From CAYPHJ01 sp964410485 (lineage in GTDB: Bacteria > Desulfobacterota > Binatia > UBA9968): 41,128 nucleotides of DNA. Below are positions 8,901-16,566 of this stretch, in pieces. The translations under genes and the position numbers were made by a program. Numbering within the stretch: position 1 is the first letter of the stretch; every line of letters starts with the position of its first letter. The stretch covers positions 1 to 41,128 of the forward strand of contig CAYPHJ010000035.1 of assembly GCA_964410485.1 (NCBI GenBank). Direction: 5' to 3'. Under the pieces are notes generated by a model that saw nothing but the letters and a program-made list of their open reading frames with translations, made no database searches and was not told where the DNA came from.

Positions 8901-9186
8901 TAAACTGTAGCGTGATCTGCGTGCGGCCCAGCGTGCTGACCGAATTGATGGAATCGAGACCCGCTATGCTGGAAAACTGTTTTTCTAACGGCGTTGCTAC
9001 AGCGGATGCCATCGTATCGGGGCTCGCGCCCGGCAAGTTGGCATTGACAACGATGGTTGGAAAGTCAACCGTTGGTAGATCGCTGACGGGTAAAGCTCCA
9101 TAGCCCATGAAGCCGAAAATCAGTATCCCCAACATGACCAGTGTGGTGGTGACGGGCCTGCGAATGAAGAGTCCGGACATGTTCAC
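5989..9186 (-). CDS. RND-family efflux pump, inner-membrane transporter
   Basis: 1065 residues, full length for an AcrB/MdtBC-type pump. RND hallmarks: the N-terminal helix (FIRRPVTTTLVMLGILIFG), a helix-4 pair of aspartates of the proton relay in VVDDAIVVLENIVRHMEKGE, the conserved lysine region GIVKKNAIMMIDFAL, and two large periplasmic loops. The trimer would export drugs or other amphiphiles by proton antiport through the adaptor and outer-membrane factor encoded upstream. The start is either the GTG at 9186, whose GTGA overlaps the adaptor stop, or the ATG two codons later (9180). It is the last gene of the three-gene operon. The substrate cannot be told from the sequence; aromatic-compound tolerance would fit the neighbouring catabolic genes. 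Confidence 0.93.
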   Translation of the reverse strand: MNMSGLFIRRPVTTTLVMLGILIFGFMGYGALPVSDLPTVDFPTIVVNANLPGASPDTMASAVATPLEKQFSSIAGLDSINSVSTLGRTQITLQFNLNRNIDAAAQDVQSMIARAQRDLPRDMPTPPSYRKVNPANISILLLALTSDTLPLSAVDEYAQTILAQRISMVNGVAQVDVFGTQKYAIRIQLDPNQLAARQVGIDEVVSAVQRGNVQLPVGSLEAPNRAYTLVSDSQLRSAEAFRPLVVAYRNGAPVRLEQLGKVIDGVENRRVASWYNGKRAVILGVQRQPGANVVEVVDAVKELLPGLSAHIPESVDLEVFFDRTQSIRESVHDVQLTLLGTIVLVILVIFLFLRNVSATVIPSLALPMSIVGTFAVMYLLGYSMNNLSLMALTLSVGFVVDDAIVVLENIVRHMEKGERPYVAAVNGAKEIGFTIVSMTLSLVAAFIPILFMTGMLGRLLREFAVTICVAILVSGFVSLTLTPMLCSRYLRPPHNQKHGRLYHFLGYCLDLMNRTYEVTLGWVMKHHVTTMVASVAVLVATIYMFGMIPKGFIPSEDTGQVLINTEATQGVSFEQLLKYQQEAVAIVARNPNVDSYFSSIGVGGASVTGNTGRIFIKLKPRSERALTADEVIRELRPQLTRVPGIRVSLQNPPAIRIGGRLSRSLYQFTLQSPDSTELYRHAALFEERLKTLPDLRDVSSDLQLNNPQLKVVIDRDKAATMGITAQGISQRQIEEAFWNAYATRQISTINTPNNQYQIILELDPKFQNDPSALSMLYIRSTTGQIATAQPMIPLGSVARIEYGAGPLTVNHSGQLPSVTLSFNLREGVALGNAVDTINSLARDALPGSVTTSFQGTAQEFQSSIKSLWLLLALAVFVVYLVLGILYESFVHPLTILSGLPSAGLGALVALYMLGMDLSIYGFVGLIMLIGIVKKNAIMMIDFALDRQRNEGKSPAQAIYEGALVRFRPIMMTTMAAIVGAVPIAIGWGAGAEARQPLGVAVVGGLLVSQLLTLYITPVIYLYLERMQAALASIPGRMRGTVEEREAARAGLPPLAAENPEWRKLP

Positions 9187-10463
9187 GATCGTTTCCCTTG
9201 CGTTTTCCGCTGACCTCTTGCCCTTGCGTTGTTTTCACCATCCTCATCGGAGCTACCGGTGGCATTCTTGACCTCTATCCTTGAGCCCGGTCCCAACAAA
9301 AATTGTCCTTCCCGTACAACCTGTTCGCCGACCGAAAGCCCCTGGGCCACAACCGCCACCCCTTCAGTCGTCATGCTCAGGATAACCGGCCTGACCTCGA
9401 CCGTACCGTCGGGTTTGGCGACGAAGACATGCTGCCCGTCTTGCCCCACCTGAACAGCCTCGGACGGAATGACAACCGCGTCGGGCTGCGTCTTTAGTAT
9501 CAAGGAAACATTGATAAATTGCCCCGGCCACAGTCGCTTTTCGCTATTTTTAAACTCCGCCTTTAACTTGATCGTCCCGGTGGTACGGTCCACGGCATTG
9601 TCGATGAACACCAATAGGCCCGCCTCGGCTCGGCCTTCGTCCGACTCAAACCGGGCCAGAGCCTGGAGTTTGCCGGTTGCCATATGGCGCTTGATGTCGA
9701 TCAAGTGCTGTTCGGGGACGGCAAAGGTCACATAGATGGGCATGACCTGATTAATGACAACCAACGGCGAGGCATCATTAACCCGCACCAAATTACCTTC
9801 GTGCACCAGCATGACACCCGCCTGGCCTTCGATGGGCGCATAGATGTAACAGTAACTCAGTTGCACCCGGGCATTTTCGACCGCGGCAAGGTCCGCCTGC
9901 ACCACCGCTTCCGCGGCATCGGCGTTGGCGCGGATCTGGTCGTACTGCTCCTGCGAAACGTATTGCTTCTTGAGAAGTTCCGCATAGCGCCGGGCCTGCT
10001 CGCGCCAATTCTGTACCTGCGCGGTGTCGCGCGCCAACGCCGCTTCAGCTTGCTTCAGTGCGGCTTCGAACGGGCGCGAATCGATGGTGAACAACAAGTC
10101 GCCGCGCCTAATGGTTTGCCCTTCTCTAAAATGGGCCTTCTGGAGCACTCCGGTCACCTGACTCCGGACGGCCACGGTGGCAAACGGCTCGACATTCCCG
10201 ACGGCCCGAATCTGAATCGGCACCGCTTTCTGTTCCGCCCTCGCGAGTAGGACCGGCACGGCTTCGCGCCCTCCACCCCCGCGCCCTTGCCGCCCGGGTC
10301 GACCTGGACTGCCGCCGCGCGGTTGCGTTTCCGAGATTGCAACTTTTTCTTGAGTAAGCGTTGCTGTCGAGGATTGGGTTACGGACCAGGATGAAAGCTG
10401 TTGCCAGCCTGCAAAGCCTCCCAACACCACCACCAACATAATAATCCAAAAAGAACGTCTCAT
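9183..10463 (-). CDS. RND efflux periplasmic adaptor (membrane fusion protein)
   Basis: 426 residues, ATG with GAGGGAGTCTCC upstream. One N-terminal membrane anchor (FWIIMLVVVLGGFAGW) is followed by a Gly/Arg-rich linker (about residues 50-68, GRQGRGGGGR). The usual HlyD/AcrA order then follows: lipoyl half-motif (VRSQVTGVLQKAHFREGQTI), alpha-helical hairpin (LKQAEAALARDTAQVQNWRE to AAVENARVQLSY), second lipoyl half (IYAPIEGQAG), beta-barrel and membrane-proximal domain. The tail is charged (DEDGENNARARGQRKTQGKR). It links the pump to TolC. It overlaps the pump gene by 4 bases, which indicates translational coupling. Confidence 0.92.
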   Translation of the reverse strand: MRRSFWIIMLVVVLGGFAGWQQLSSWSVTQSSTATLTQEKVAISETQPRGGSPGRPGRQGRGGGGREAVPVLLARAEQKAVPIQIRAVGNVEPFATVAVRSQVTGVLQKAHFREGQTIRRGDLLFTIDSRPFEAALKQAEAALARDTAQVQNWREQARRYAELLKKQYVSQEQYDQIRANADAAEAVVQADLAAVENARVQLSYCYIYAPIEGQAGVMLVHEGNLVRVNDASPLVVINQVMPIYVTFAVPEQHLIDIKRHMATGKLQALARFESDEGRAEAGLLVFIDNAVDRTTGTIKLKAEFKNSEKRLWPGQFINVSLILKTQPDAVVIPSEAVQVGQDGQHVFVAKPDGTVEVRPVILSMTTEGVAVVAQGLSVGEQVVREGQFLLGPGSRIEVKNATGSSDEDGENNARARGQRKTQGKRS

Positions 10464-10518
10464 GGAGACTCCCTCATGGGTCCCGACTCATTCGACCAGC
10501 CTATAACACAAACGCAGG

Positions 10519-11844
10519 TTATCGCCCAACAGCCCGTGCGAGCTGCGCATGGGCGATTCGGTAGTCGTAAATCGCGCGAATATAAGTCGTCTGCGCGTCG
10601 GTATACAAGGTCTGGGCATCGGTCACCTCGATGATCGAGCCGACCCCGACCTGATACCGCCCGGTGGCCAAATCAAGGTTCTCTTTGGCTGCTGCCGCGG
10701 CGGCCTCATTGGCCTTGATTCGCTCGTCCAGTTCGACGAGCCTAAGATAGCTCTGCTCAACATCCAGAGCAACGAGTTGCCTCTGCTGCTCTTCTTGGGC
10801 GCGGATGACGTGATAGTTGCGCAAGGTTTCCTCGACTCGATTGGTTGTGCGAAATCCGTCGAAAATCGGAATAACGAAACTCAGTTGAACCGACCAGGCC
10901 GAGTGCAACGGGGCCGTATCGCGGCGGCCGAAATAGCTGGCGTCAAAAACGAGGTCAGGCAGATGTCCGCGTCTGGCCGTTGCGATTGCCTGATCCTGGG
11001 CTCTTCTTTGCGCCTCGAAACTTTTCAACTCGGGCCGCGACACATAGGCAATCTCGCGCGCCGCTTCCAACGTGTACGGAATGGTCGGTATCGTCGCCTC
11101 TTCCGCCACGGGTCGCTCGGGCAGTTCCCTTAGCCCCATGGCGTTTTTAAGGTTGGCCCAAGCGATCTTAACAGCGTTCTGAGCAGCAATGAGGTCTGCT
11201 TGCGCGGCATAAAGATTTGACTCGGCTCGTACCACGTCGATTCGCGCTCTGGTGCCTACTTCGTAGAATCCTTGTGCCTGGCGCACCAGGAGCTCACGGC
11301 TTCTAACGGTCTCTTCTCTCACCGTAACAATCGCCGCAGCCTGGAGATAGCCATAGTAAGCCTGTTTGACGCCGAGGACGACAACGTCAAGTACCGTATC
11401 GTAATTGTAGCCGACGGCTTGTAAAGTCTCGCGCGCCGTCTCTACAGCGCCCTCTCGCTTGCCGAAGTTGTATAGAGTCATGCTGAAGTTAGCCGAGCTC
11501 AAGTAGGTTTCCGCCACGCGATCCGTGGCGCCGACTTGGTTGCTGCGGTACTGGTTGATCCAATTGACAACCGGATAATACGCAGACACCTGTTGGTCCA
11601 CGACCGCTTGTTGGGCTCCGATCCGCTCCCTGGCGGCTCTCAGATTCGGATGATGGACCAGCGCCGTATCGACCGCTTCATCCAACGTCAGAACGGGAGC
11701 ACCGGCGGCCGCCAGCGGTGCCGTAGTCTTCCACGCCGGCTCTGGAGCCTCAGCGGCTATGCCTGAACCTGAACAGAGCGTCAGTAGGATTACGGCGACC
11801 AAAACAACTCCCAGCTGCTCTAATCCACTACCGACTTCTCTCAT
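10519..11844 (-). CDS. TolC-family outer-membrane efflux protein
   Basis: I chose the ATG at 11844 because GGAGGGAAAGGATT sits directly before it; an in-frame ATG at 11892 lacks this. A signal peptide ends near GIAA-EA. Two repeats of the outer-membrane-factor fold are visible: LTLDEAVDTALVHHPNLRAARERIGAQQAVV at the start of the first and YTLEAAREIAYVSRPELKSFEAQRRAQDQ at the start of the second. The C-terminal helix is AQTLYTDAQTTYIRAIYDYRIAHAQL. The trimer would form the outer-membrane channel and periplasmic tunnel of the pump. It is first gene of the operon, 55 bases before the adaptor. Confidence 0.92.
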   Translation of the reverse strand: MREVGSGLEQLGVVLVAVILLTLCSGSGIAAEAPEPAWKTTAPLAAAGAPVLTLDEAVDTALVHHPNLRAARERIGAQQAVVDQQVSAYYPVVNWINQYRSNQVGATDRVAETYLSSANFSMTLYNFGKREGAVETARETLQAVGYNYDTVLDVVVLGVKQAYYGYLQAAAIVTVREETVRSRELLVRQAQGFYEVGTRARIDVVRAESNLYAAQADLIAAQNAVKIAWANLKNAMGLRELPERPVAEEATIPTIPYTLEAAREIAYVSRPELKSFEAQRRAQDQAIATARRGHLPDLVFDASYFGRRDTAPLHSAWSVQLSFVIPIFDGFRTTNRVEETLRNYHVIRAQEEQQRQLVALDVEQSYLRLVELDERIKANEAAAAAAKENLDLATGRYQVGVGSIIEVTDAQTLYTDAQTTYIRAIYDYRIAHAQLARAVGR

Positions 11845-12031
11845 AATCCTTTCCCTCCATAAAAAATGGTGATCACTTATAACTTGTCTCATGGTAAAGC
11901 GAAAGCATGACTGGGTAGTGAACCACTACCCATGACTGCGTGTGAGCGAACGTTGGTGTTCTCAAAGCAAAGCGCCGCTCGCGAGCACACTTTGCTTTAA
12001 CGTCTTTCGGTTCGAAGCGACTAATGATTGT

Positions 12032-12063
12032 GAACGGCTGGAACGATTGGAACTGTTGGAACG
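12032..12063. repeat. Short tandem iteration of GGAACG-type units
   Basis: Four imperfect units of about 9 bases (GAACGGCTG, GAACGATTG, GAACTGTTG, GAACG) lie in the spacer between the efflux operon and the cyclase gene. They resemble the other iterated spacer repeats here but have no clear inverted partner. The rest of this 230-base spacer (11845-12076) holds nothing I recognise beyond the putative efflux promoter region. Confidence 0.55.
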
Positions 12064-12076
12064 CCTTTTTTCCGGC

Positions 12077-12859
12077 TCATGGAAGGATGGCGAAAATCCG
12101 CAGCGGGGCGCCGCTACCACCTTTAATCTTCATTGGGATGGCAAATACCGTCGCTCCCTTGGGGGGCAATCGCTCGAGGGCCGCAACATTTTCGAATATC
12201 GGGATATTCGCCTCGCCGAAAATGCGATGCGCAATAAACTCACGAGATGGACCATAATCGATGCTTGCTGTATCGATCCCGATTGCTTTGAGGGCACGCT
12301 GTTTGACGAGAAACTCCGCGGCTTCCCTGGACACACCCGGGAAATGAAGATTGGTGACATCGCCCGGCCAGGCCGTTCCGAAATAGGCCTTGCGATTTCC
12401 CCAGTGTCTGCCCCAGCCGCTGTGCACAAGAATGATGCTGGCGTCGGGAATGCGACCGTATTCTTTCTCCCAATCCCGAATGTCGGCGACGCTCAGCAGA
12501 TAATCCCGGTCCGCTTTAGCTTGCCGCCGGACGTCGATCACGACGGCGGGGCCAATGGTTTGCGCCAGGGGGACTTGGTCCGTAGTCCATTTTCCCTCAG
12601 CGAAATGAAACGGCGCGTCGAGGTGCGTTCCCACGTGTTCCGAACCAGCGTAATTATAAGAGGAGTACCAAAAGCCCTCTGGCGCGCGTCCTTCGGCAAC
12701 ACGCTCCAGGCTGAAGGCTTTGGCTGTCGGCCAGTGGTGTGTGGCGTGGCTGAAAGCGTACGTCATATCCACGATCTTTTTTTCATCCAAGTCGAGAGCA
12801 TAAAGGGAGATGGCGTTCAGGATAACTACCAACGTGGCGACAGCAAGTCTTATCTTCAT
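12077..12859 (-). CDS. Exported cyclase-family metal-dependent hydrolase
   Basis: 260 residues, ATG preceded by AGGAGACGACC. An N-terminal signal peptide (RLAVATLVVILNAISLYA) predicts export. The diagnostic HxGTHxDxPxHF metal-binding signature is EHVGTHLDAPFHF, with a partner D-x-x-S/Y segment IDTASIDYGPS. This is the fold of kynurenine formamidase, isatin hydrolase and related 'cyclase' proteins, which open amide, lactone or lactam rings using Mn or Zn. The substrate is unknown. The catabolic neighbours favour an aromatic or heterocyclic intermediate, and a periplasmic location is notable for the family. It is last in the minus-strand gene run. Confidence 0.85.
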   Translation of the reverse strand: MKIRLAVATLVVILNAISLYALDLDEKKIVDMTYAFSHATHHWPTAKAFSLERVAEGRAPEGFWYSSYNYAGSEHVGTHLDAPFHFAEGKWTTDQVPLAQTIGPAVVIDVRRQAKADRDYLLSVADIRDWEKEYGRIPDASIILVHSGWGRHWGNRKAYFGTAWPGDVTNLHFPGVSREAAEFLVKQRALKAIGIDTASIDYGPSREFIAHRIFGEANIPIFENVAALERLPPKGATVFAIPMKIKGGSGAPLRIFAILP

Positions 12860-12924
12860 GGTCGTCTCCTGTTACCCGGTGCGCAACCCGGAAGGATGCC
12901 GATCGATCCTCCATCTTCCATTAT

Positions 12925-13368
12925 CTACCTTTTTCGTATCGCGTCGAGCCGATTCCTGGCCTCGCCAAAATCCGGGTTGAGCTTTAGCGCCGCCTCGAAC
13001 TCTGTCTCCGCCTCCGCCAAACGGCCCTGGTCGGCAAGGATTTTGCCCAGCTCATAATGGGCGACATCGTCGTCAGGACAAAGCGACAGCCCCTGACGAT
13101 AAAGACCGATGGCTGTCTCGGAGACCTTGGCCTGGTGCGCCCTCTCGAAAAAGTCGCGAAAGGCGCGACTACAATCTCGCCGCTTCTGCTCTTCGAGTTG
13201 TTGCGCGGTTACAAGCGCCTCGATTTCCTGGCGCTGGCGCATGATCTCGACCTGCTGCTCCTTGATCTGTTGCGCTTGTTTCTCGAGAATTTCGGTGTTG
13301 CAGCCGATAGACAAACCGGCTGCCACGTAAAGACCAACCGCCATTGGCCATATCCGACCTACAGCCAT
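12925..13368 (-). CDS. TPR lipoprotein with N-terminal coiled coil
   Basis: The ATG at 13368 is my choice. A longer frame extends to 13431 but its extra residues are translated from a spacer repeat; 13344 is also possible. A signal peptide with lipobox L-S-I-G-C is followed by a coiled coil (KQAQQIKEQQVEIMRQRQEIEAL) and a C-terminal TPR pair (LYRQGLSLCPDDDVAHYELG and AEAETEFEAALKLNPDFGEA). The function is unknown. Its place between the hydroxylase and cyclase genes suggests co-transcription, not a direct catabolic role. Confidence 0.7.
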   Translation of the reverse strand: MAVGRIWPMAVGLYVAAGLSIGCNTEILEKQAQQIKEQQVEIMRQRQEIEALVTAQQLEEQKRRDCSRAFRDFFERAHQAKVSETAIGLYRQGLSLCPDDDVAHYELGKILADQGRLAEAETEFEAALKLNPDFGEARNRLDAIRKR

Positions 13369-13381
13369 TGGGGCTCGTGAA

Positions 13382-13459
13382 ATGGAGTGTTGGAGTACTG
13401 GAATGCTGGAGTATTGGGTTTTATGATACATTATTCCGTTACTCCGTTACTCCACTAGT
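13382..13459. repeat. Inverted-repeat spacer cassette (TGGAGTACTGGAATG type)
   Basis: The left arm iterates TGGAGT-x-TTGGAGTACTGGAATG; the right arm iterates ATTCCGTTACTCCGTTACTCC, its approximate reverse complement. It fills the gap between the TPR lipoprotein and the Mo-hydroxylase large subunit and overlaps the last codons of the latter. Confidence 0.65.
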
Positions 13460-15794
13460 CCGGGCTATCCTTTCCCCCCGCCGCTTCTTCCAGCGCCAGG
13501 TATATCTTCTCCGCTTTTATGGGCAGATCCTTTATACGAACGCCAACTGCATCAAAAACCGCGTTCGCGATGGCAGGTGCAACCGGAATCAGCGCGCTTT
13601 CGCCGATTCCTTTGGCGCCGAAGGGACCGTTTGGGTGCGGCACTTCGACACAAATGGAGTCGATGACGGCAGGCATATCGCCTAAAGACGGCAAGATATA
13701 GTCGACCAGATTGGGATTGATAAGTTGACCATTATCGTAGGCGATCTCCTCGAAAAGAGCCTGCCCAATGCCGGTGATCGCCGCGCCGGAGAGCTGCTGG
13801 CGGCACCCTAAAGGGTTCAGCGCCGTCCCGACGTCTACTGCGGTAGCATACTTGAGCAACTTCACCTTTCCGGTCTCGCCGTCAACTTCGACCTCCACGC
13901 CGCCGGCGGCGACAAACCAGAAAGCGGACGTGATCTTCTCACCATGCTCGTCTTTGACCGAAGTCTTTACTTGGCCATCCCCGACCAGCGTCCCGCCACA
14001 CATGCCGAAATGCTTGAACATGACTTCGGAGTAATCCAGAGCCGCCTCGGGCAGTCGTATCTTGCCGTCAGCGAAATTTACTCGATCTTCTGGAACGCCG
14101 TATTCTTTTACGACAATGTCTTTCAACTGACTGCGAATGTGCTGCGCGGCCAATTGCACCGCCTTACCCATGTGAAATGTCGACCGGCTCGATGAGGTCG
14201 TGAGGTCATAGGGGACAACATCGGTGTCGATGCCCAAAACTTGGATTTTTTCCAACGGGAGTCCCAGCTCCTTTCCAGCGATCTGTGCCAACACCGTTTC
14301 GGATCCCTGTCCCATTTCGACCGTGCCAGTGTAAATTGACAGGCTGCTGTCCTCGTTGAGCTTGACCACGGCGCACGAAATCGAGGGCGTTATCGTCGCC
14401 TTGATCATGCACGCCACCCCTTTGCCGCGCCGGACGCTGTCCGTCGTTGAACCTTGAACCTTTGAACTTTTGAACGTAGTCGAGTCCCAGCCGATGGACG
14501 TCGCAACCTCTTTGACGCACTTTTCCAGGCCAATGCTGCTGAGCCGTTCTTCGGTTACAAATCGATCGCCTTCCTGATACCCGTTCTTCAGTCTGATCGC
14601 GATCGGATCGATCTTCAACGCCGCGGCAATAATGTCCATCTGAGATTCAACCGCCCATGCCGATTGCGAGACACCGAAACCGCGAAACGCCCCGGCCGGA
14701 GGCTTGTTGGTGTAGATCGAGTAAGAATCGATCTTCAAATTTGGGATACGGTAGGGTCCCGCGGCCGTATAACCCGATTTTTTTGCCACCCGGGGTCCAA
14801 TCTCGGCGTAAGCTCCGGTATCGAGGTAGATCTCACATTCTCGCGCCACGAGTGTTCCGTCTTTCTTGACGCCCGTTTTCATCCGGATCACCGCCGCATG
14901 TTTCGTGATGGTGTAAAACACCTCCTCACGCGACAGCACGACGCGCACCGGCCGTCCTGCCTTCAACGCCAGCGCAACCGTTATCGGCTCGACCTTCGGA
15001 TAAACTTTCCCGCCGTAGCCGCCGCCGAGATAGGGAACGATAACGCGGACCTTCGACACGGGCACCTTGAAGATGTTGGACAGCTGCGTCCGTACGACAA
15101 ATGGATTTTGTGTCGTCGCCCAGACCGTGATGCGCCCGCCAGGATCCACAGAAGCAATAGACGCATGGGGCTCGAGGAAACTGTGCTGCGTTGCCGGCAG
15201 GGTAAAGGTGTCGTCAAACACGTGATCTGCCTCGGCAAATCCCTTCTTCACATCACCACGGTCGAGCTTGAAGTGCGTACAAATATTGGTGCCATCCACG
15301 GGCTTCAGCTCGGCAAGGTCCGCGAACCCGGAGCTCGGTAATTTAATGGAGTCATGGACCAACGTGGCCCCATTTTTTAACGCTTCCTCGACGTCCAAAA
15401 CAGCCGGCAACTCCTCATACTCGACATCAATCAAGCGCAACGCCTGTTCTGCCGTGTCCTCATCGAGCGCTGCGACCGCGGCAACAGGATCACCCACGTG
15501 GCGAACCTTTTCGACAGCGACCAGGGTTTGATCCTTGAATACGGGACCGTAATAAGGCTCGATCCCCTCGTCGTGAAGAATATCGTCTCGGGTGATGACA
15601 GCCAGGACACCGCGCAGTTTGAGCGCCGCTGAAGCGTCGATTGTTTTCAACCGGGCATGGGGCAGCGGGCTGCGCAAGATTCTGCCGTGGCAGATACCCG
15701 GTATCTTTATGTCGGCGAGATACTGGGTTTTACCCGTGACCTTGCTTTCGTAGTCCAAACGCTGAACCGATTGACCGATGATTGTCGTTTCCAT
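13455..15794 (-). CDS. Molybdenum hydroxylase large (Mo-pterin) subunit, xanthine dehydrogenase family
   Basis: 779 residues, ATG with GGGGAATTCG upstream. The N-terminal domain is of the aldehyde-oxidase/xanthine-dehydrogenase hammerhead type (VTGKTQYLADIKIPGICHGR). Mo-pterin domain signatures follow: SFLEPHASIA, PPAGAFRGFG, and the catalytic-Glu motif GAKGIGESA near the C-terminus. It lacks the Cys active-site loop AYRCSFR of aerobic CO dehydrogenase, so it is a hydroxylase of an aldehyde, purine or N-heteroaromatic, not CoxL. It completes the medium-small-large order of the operon. A 29-base TTGAAC repeat is carried in frame (14447-14475), encoding FKSSKVQGS just before RRGKGVA, where family members usually have a shorter turn. 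Confidence 0.9.
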   Translation of the reverse strand: METTIIGQSVQRLDYESKVTGKTQYLADIKIPGICHGRILRSPLPHARLKTIDASAALKLRGVLAVITRDDILHDEGIEPYYGPVFKDQTLVAVEKVRHVGDPVAAVAALDEDTAEQALRLIDVEYEELPAVLDVEEALKNGATLVHDSIKLPSSGFADLAELKPVDGTNICTHFKLDRGDVKKGFAEADHVFDDTFTLPATQHSFLEPHASIASVDPGGRITVWATTQNPFVVRTQLSNIFKVPVSKVRVIVPYLGGGYGGKVYPKVEPITVALALKAGRPVRVVLSREEVFYTITKHAAVIRMKTGVKKDGTLVARECEIYLDTGAYAEIGPRVAKKSGYTAAGPYRIPNLKIDSYSIYTNKPPAGAFRGFGVSQSAWAVESQMDIIAAALKIDPIAIRLKNGYQEGDRFVTEERLSSIGLEKCVKEVATSIGWDSTTFKSSKVQGSTTDSVRRGKGVACMIKATITPSISCAVVKLNEDSSLSIYTGTVEMGQGSETVLAQIAGKELGLPLEKIQVLGIDTDVVPYDLTTSSSRSTFHMGKAVQLAAQHIRSQLKDIVVKEYGVPEDRVNFADGKIRLPEAALDYSEVMFKHFGMCGGTLVGDGQVKTSVKDEHGEKITSAFWFVAAGGVEVEVDGETGKVKLLKYATAVDVGTALNPLGCRQQLSGAAITGIGQALFEEIAYDNGQLINPNLVDYILPSLGDMPAVIDSICVEVPHPNGPFGAKGIGESALIPVAPAIANAVFDAVGVRIKDLPIKAEKIYLALEEAAGGKDSPD
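14447..14475. repeat. TTGAAC-iterated repeat inside a coding region
   Basis: Four TTGAAC units spaced 8-9 bases apart lie within the Mo-hydroxylase large-subunit gene and keep it open. The same iteration occurs outside genes at 17458-17486, 17531-17560 and 22596-22617. This is the only copy I see inside a gene. Confidence 0.75.
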
Positions 15795-15819
15795 CGAATT
15801 CCCCGAATAATTTCCTTCC

Positions 15820-15867
15820 CGTTGTGCGTGTTCGAGTTTGTTTATCGAGCACGAGCACGAGCCACGA
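15820..15867. repeat. Short iterated repeat GAGCACGAGCACGAG
   Basis: The spacer between the small and large hydroxylase subunits carries CGAGCACGAGCACGAGCCACGATCACGA, an iteration of CGAGCA/CGATCA units directly abutting the stop codon of the 2Fe-2S subunit. It is another spacer repeat family with no coding content. Confidence 0.55.
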
Positions 15868-16332
15868 TCACGATTCGTTCGCCACTTTTCTGATCGCTTG
15901 CACGATTTCTGGATAACAGCCGCAACGACAGAAATTGCCCGCCAGGTAATCTTTGATCTGCTCGTCGGTCGGATGTGGAGACTCGTCCAGCAAGGCTTTG
16001 GCCGTGAGAATAAATCCGGACGTGCAATAGCCGCACTGTAGCGCTCCCAGTTCCATGAAAGCTTGCTGCAGCGGATGCAGTGAGTTTCTCTGCCCGAGGC
16101 CTTCCAGCGTCAAAACCTCACACTGATCCGCGTCCAGCGCCAGCATCGAGCAGGCGCTTACGGGCTGCCCGTTAACGAGCAGCGTGCAAGCACCGCAGAC
16201 TTGAATGTCACAGGCCAATTTGGCTGCAATGAGATTGAACTCGTCGCGCACCAAATCGAGGAGCGTGGTGCGCGCCTCGACTTCAGCATTGCGCTCGATG
16301 CCGTTGATCTTGAGTGAAATAGATTTCTTCAT
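15868..16332 (-). CDS. Molybdenum hydroxylase small (2Fe-2S) subunit
   Basis: 154 residues. The plant-type ferredoxin cluster motif C-x4-C-G-x-C-x11-C is in ACDIQVCGACTLLVNGQ...SAC. The second cluster is C-G-Y-C plus C-R-C in the C-terminal helical domain (GNFCRCGCYPEIV). The extra Cys in CRCGCY replaces the more common CRCTGY. The subunit passes electrons from the Mo centre to FAD. The start ATG lies beside a 12-base palindrome, GATCTTAAGATC (16333-16344), with no obvious purine-rich RBS. It is the middle gene of the three-subunit operon. Confidence 0.93.
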   Translation of the reverse strand: MKKSISLKINGIERNAEVEARTTLLDLVRDEFNLIAAKLACDIQVCGACTLLVNGQPVSACSMLALDADQCEVLTLEGLGQRNSLHPLQQAFMELGALQCGYCTSGFILTAKALLDESPHPTDEQIKDYLAGNFCRCGCYPEIVQAIRKVANES

Positions 16333-16430
16333 GATCTTAAGATCTCGTCGGTTCCATCATGCCCGCGAATCTGCCATTCAGTTGATTTTTCCCTCGCATT
16401 CCCGCCGCAAGCATGCGCAAATATCATCAA

Positions 16431-16530
16431 CACCACGAAACACACGAAGTTCGGATAAAGCGTTTCGAAAACTTTCTTCCTTCGTGCTCTTCGTGACTTT
16501 CGTGGTGAGATCTCTGTTTTACTTTGGTTG
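16431..16530. repeat. MITE-like cassette with CACCACGAAA termini
   Basis: Perfect 10-base terminal inverted repeats, CACCACGAAA (16431-16440) and TTTCGTGGTG (16498-16507), enclose CACGAAGTTCGGATAAAG and CTTCGTGCTCTTCGTG. Similarity to the copy at 25792-25905 continues past the right terminus through TTGGTTGCGG. It fills the 234-base gap between the FAD and 2Fe-2S subunit genes. Confidence 0.8.
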
Positions 16531-16566
16531 CGGCTTTTGCCGGGCTACGTAAATCCGCAATTCATT

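Noticed and set aside
11942..13057. 371-codon plus-strand open frame
   Set aside because: It lies opposite the cyclase gene, whose HxGTHxDxPxHF motif, RBS and signal peptide are clear. The plus-strand product has no recognisable motif or RBS.
14664..15341. 225-codon plus-strand open frame
   Set aside because: Antisense shadow of the Mo-hydroxylase large subunit.
13455..15794. Aerobic CO dehydrogenase large subunit (CoxL)
   Set aside because: The medium-small-large gene order fits, but the active-site Cys loop of CoxL is absent; a general Mo hydroxylase is the safer call.
15820..15880. CRISPR-like short repeat
   Set aside because: The iterations are 6-9 bases and contiguous, without spacers or cas genes.
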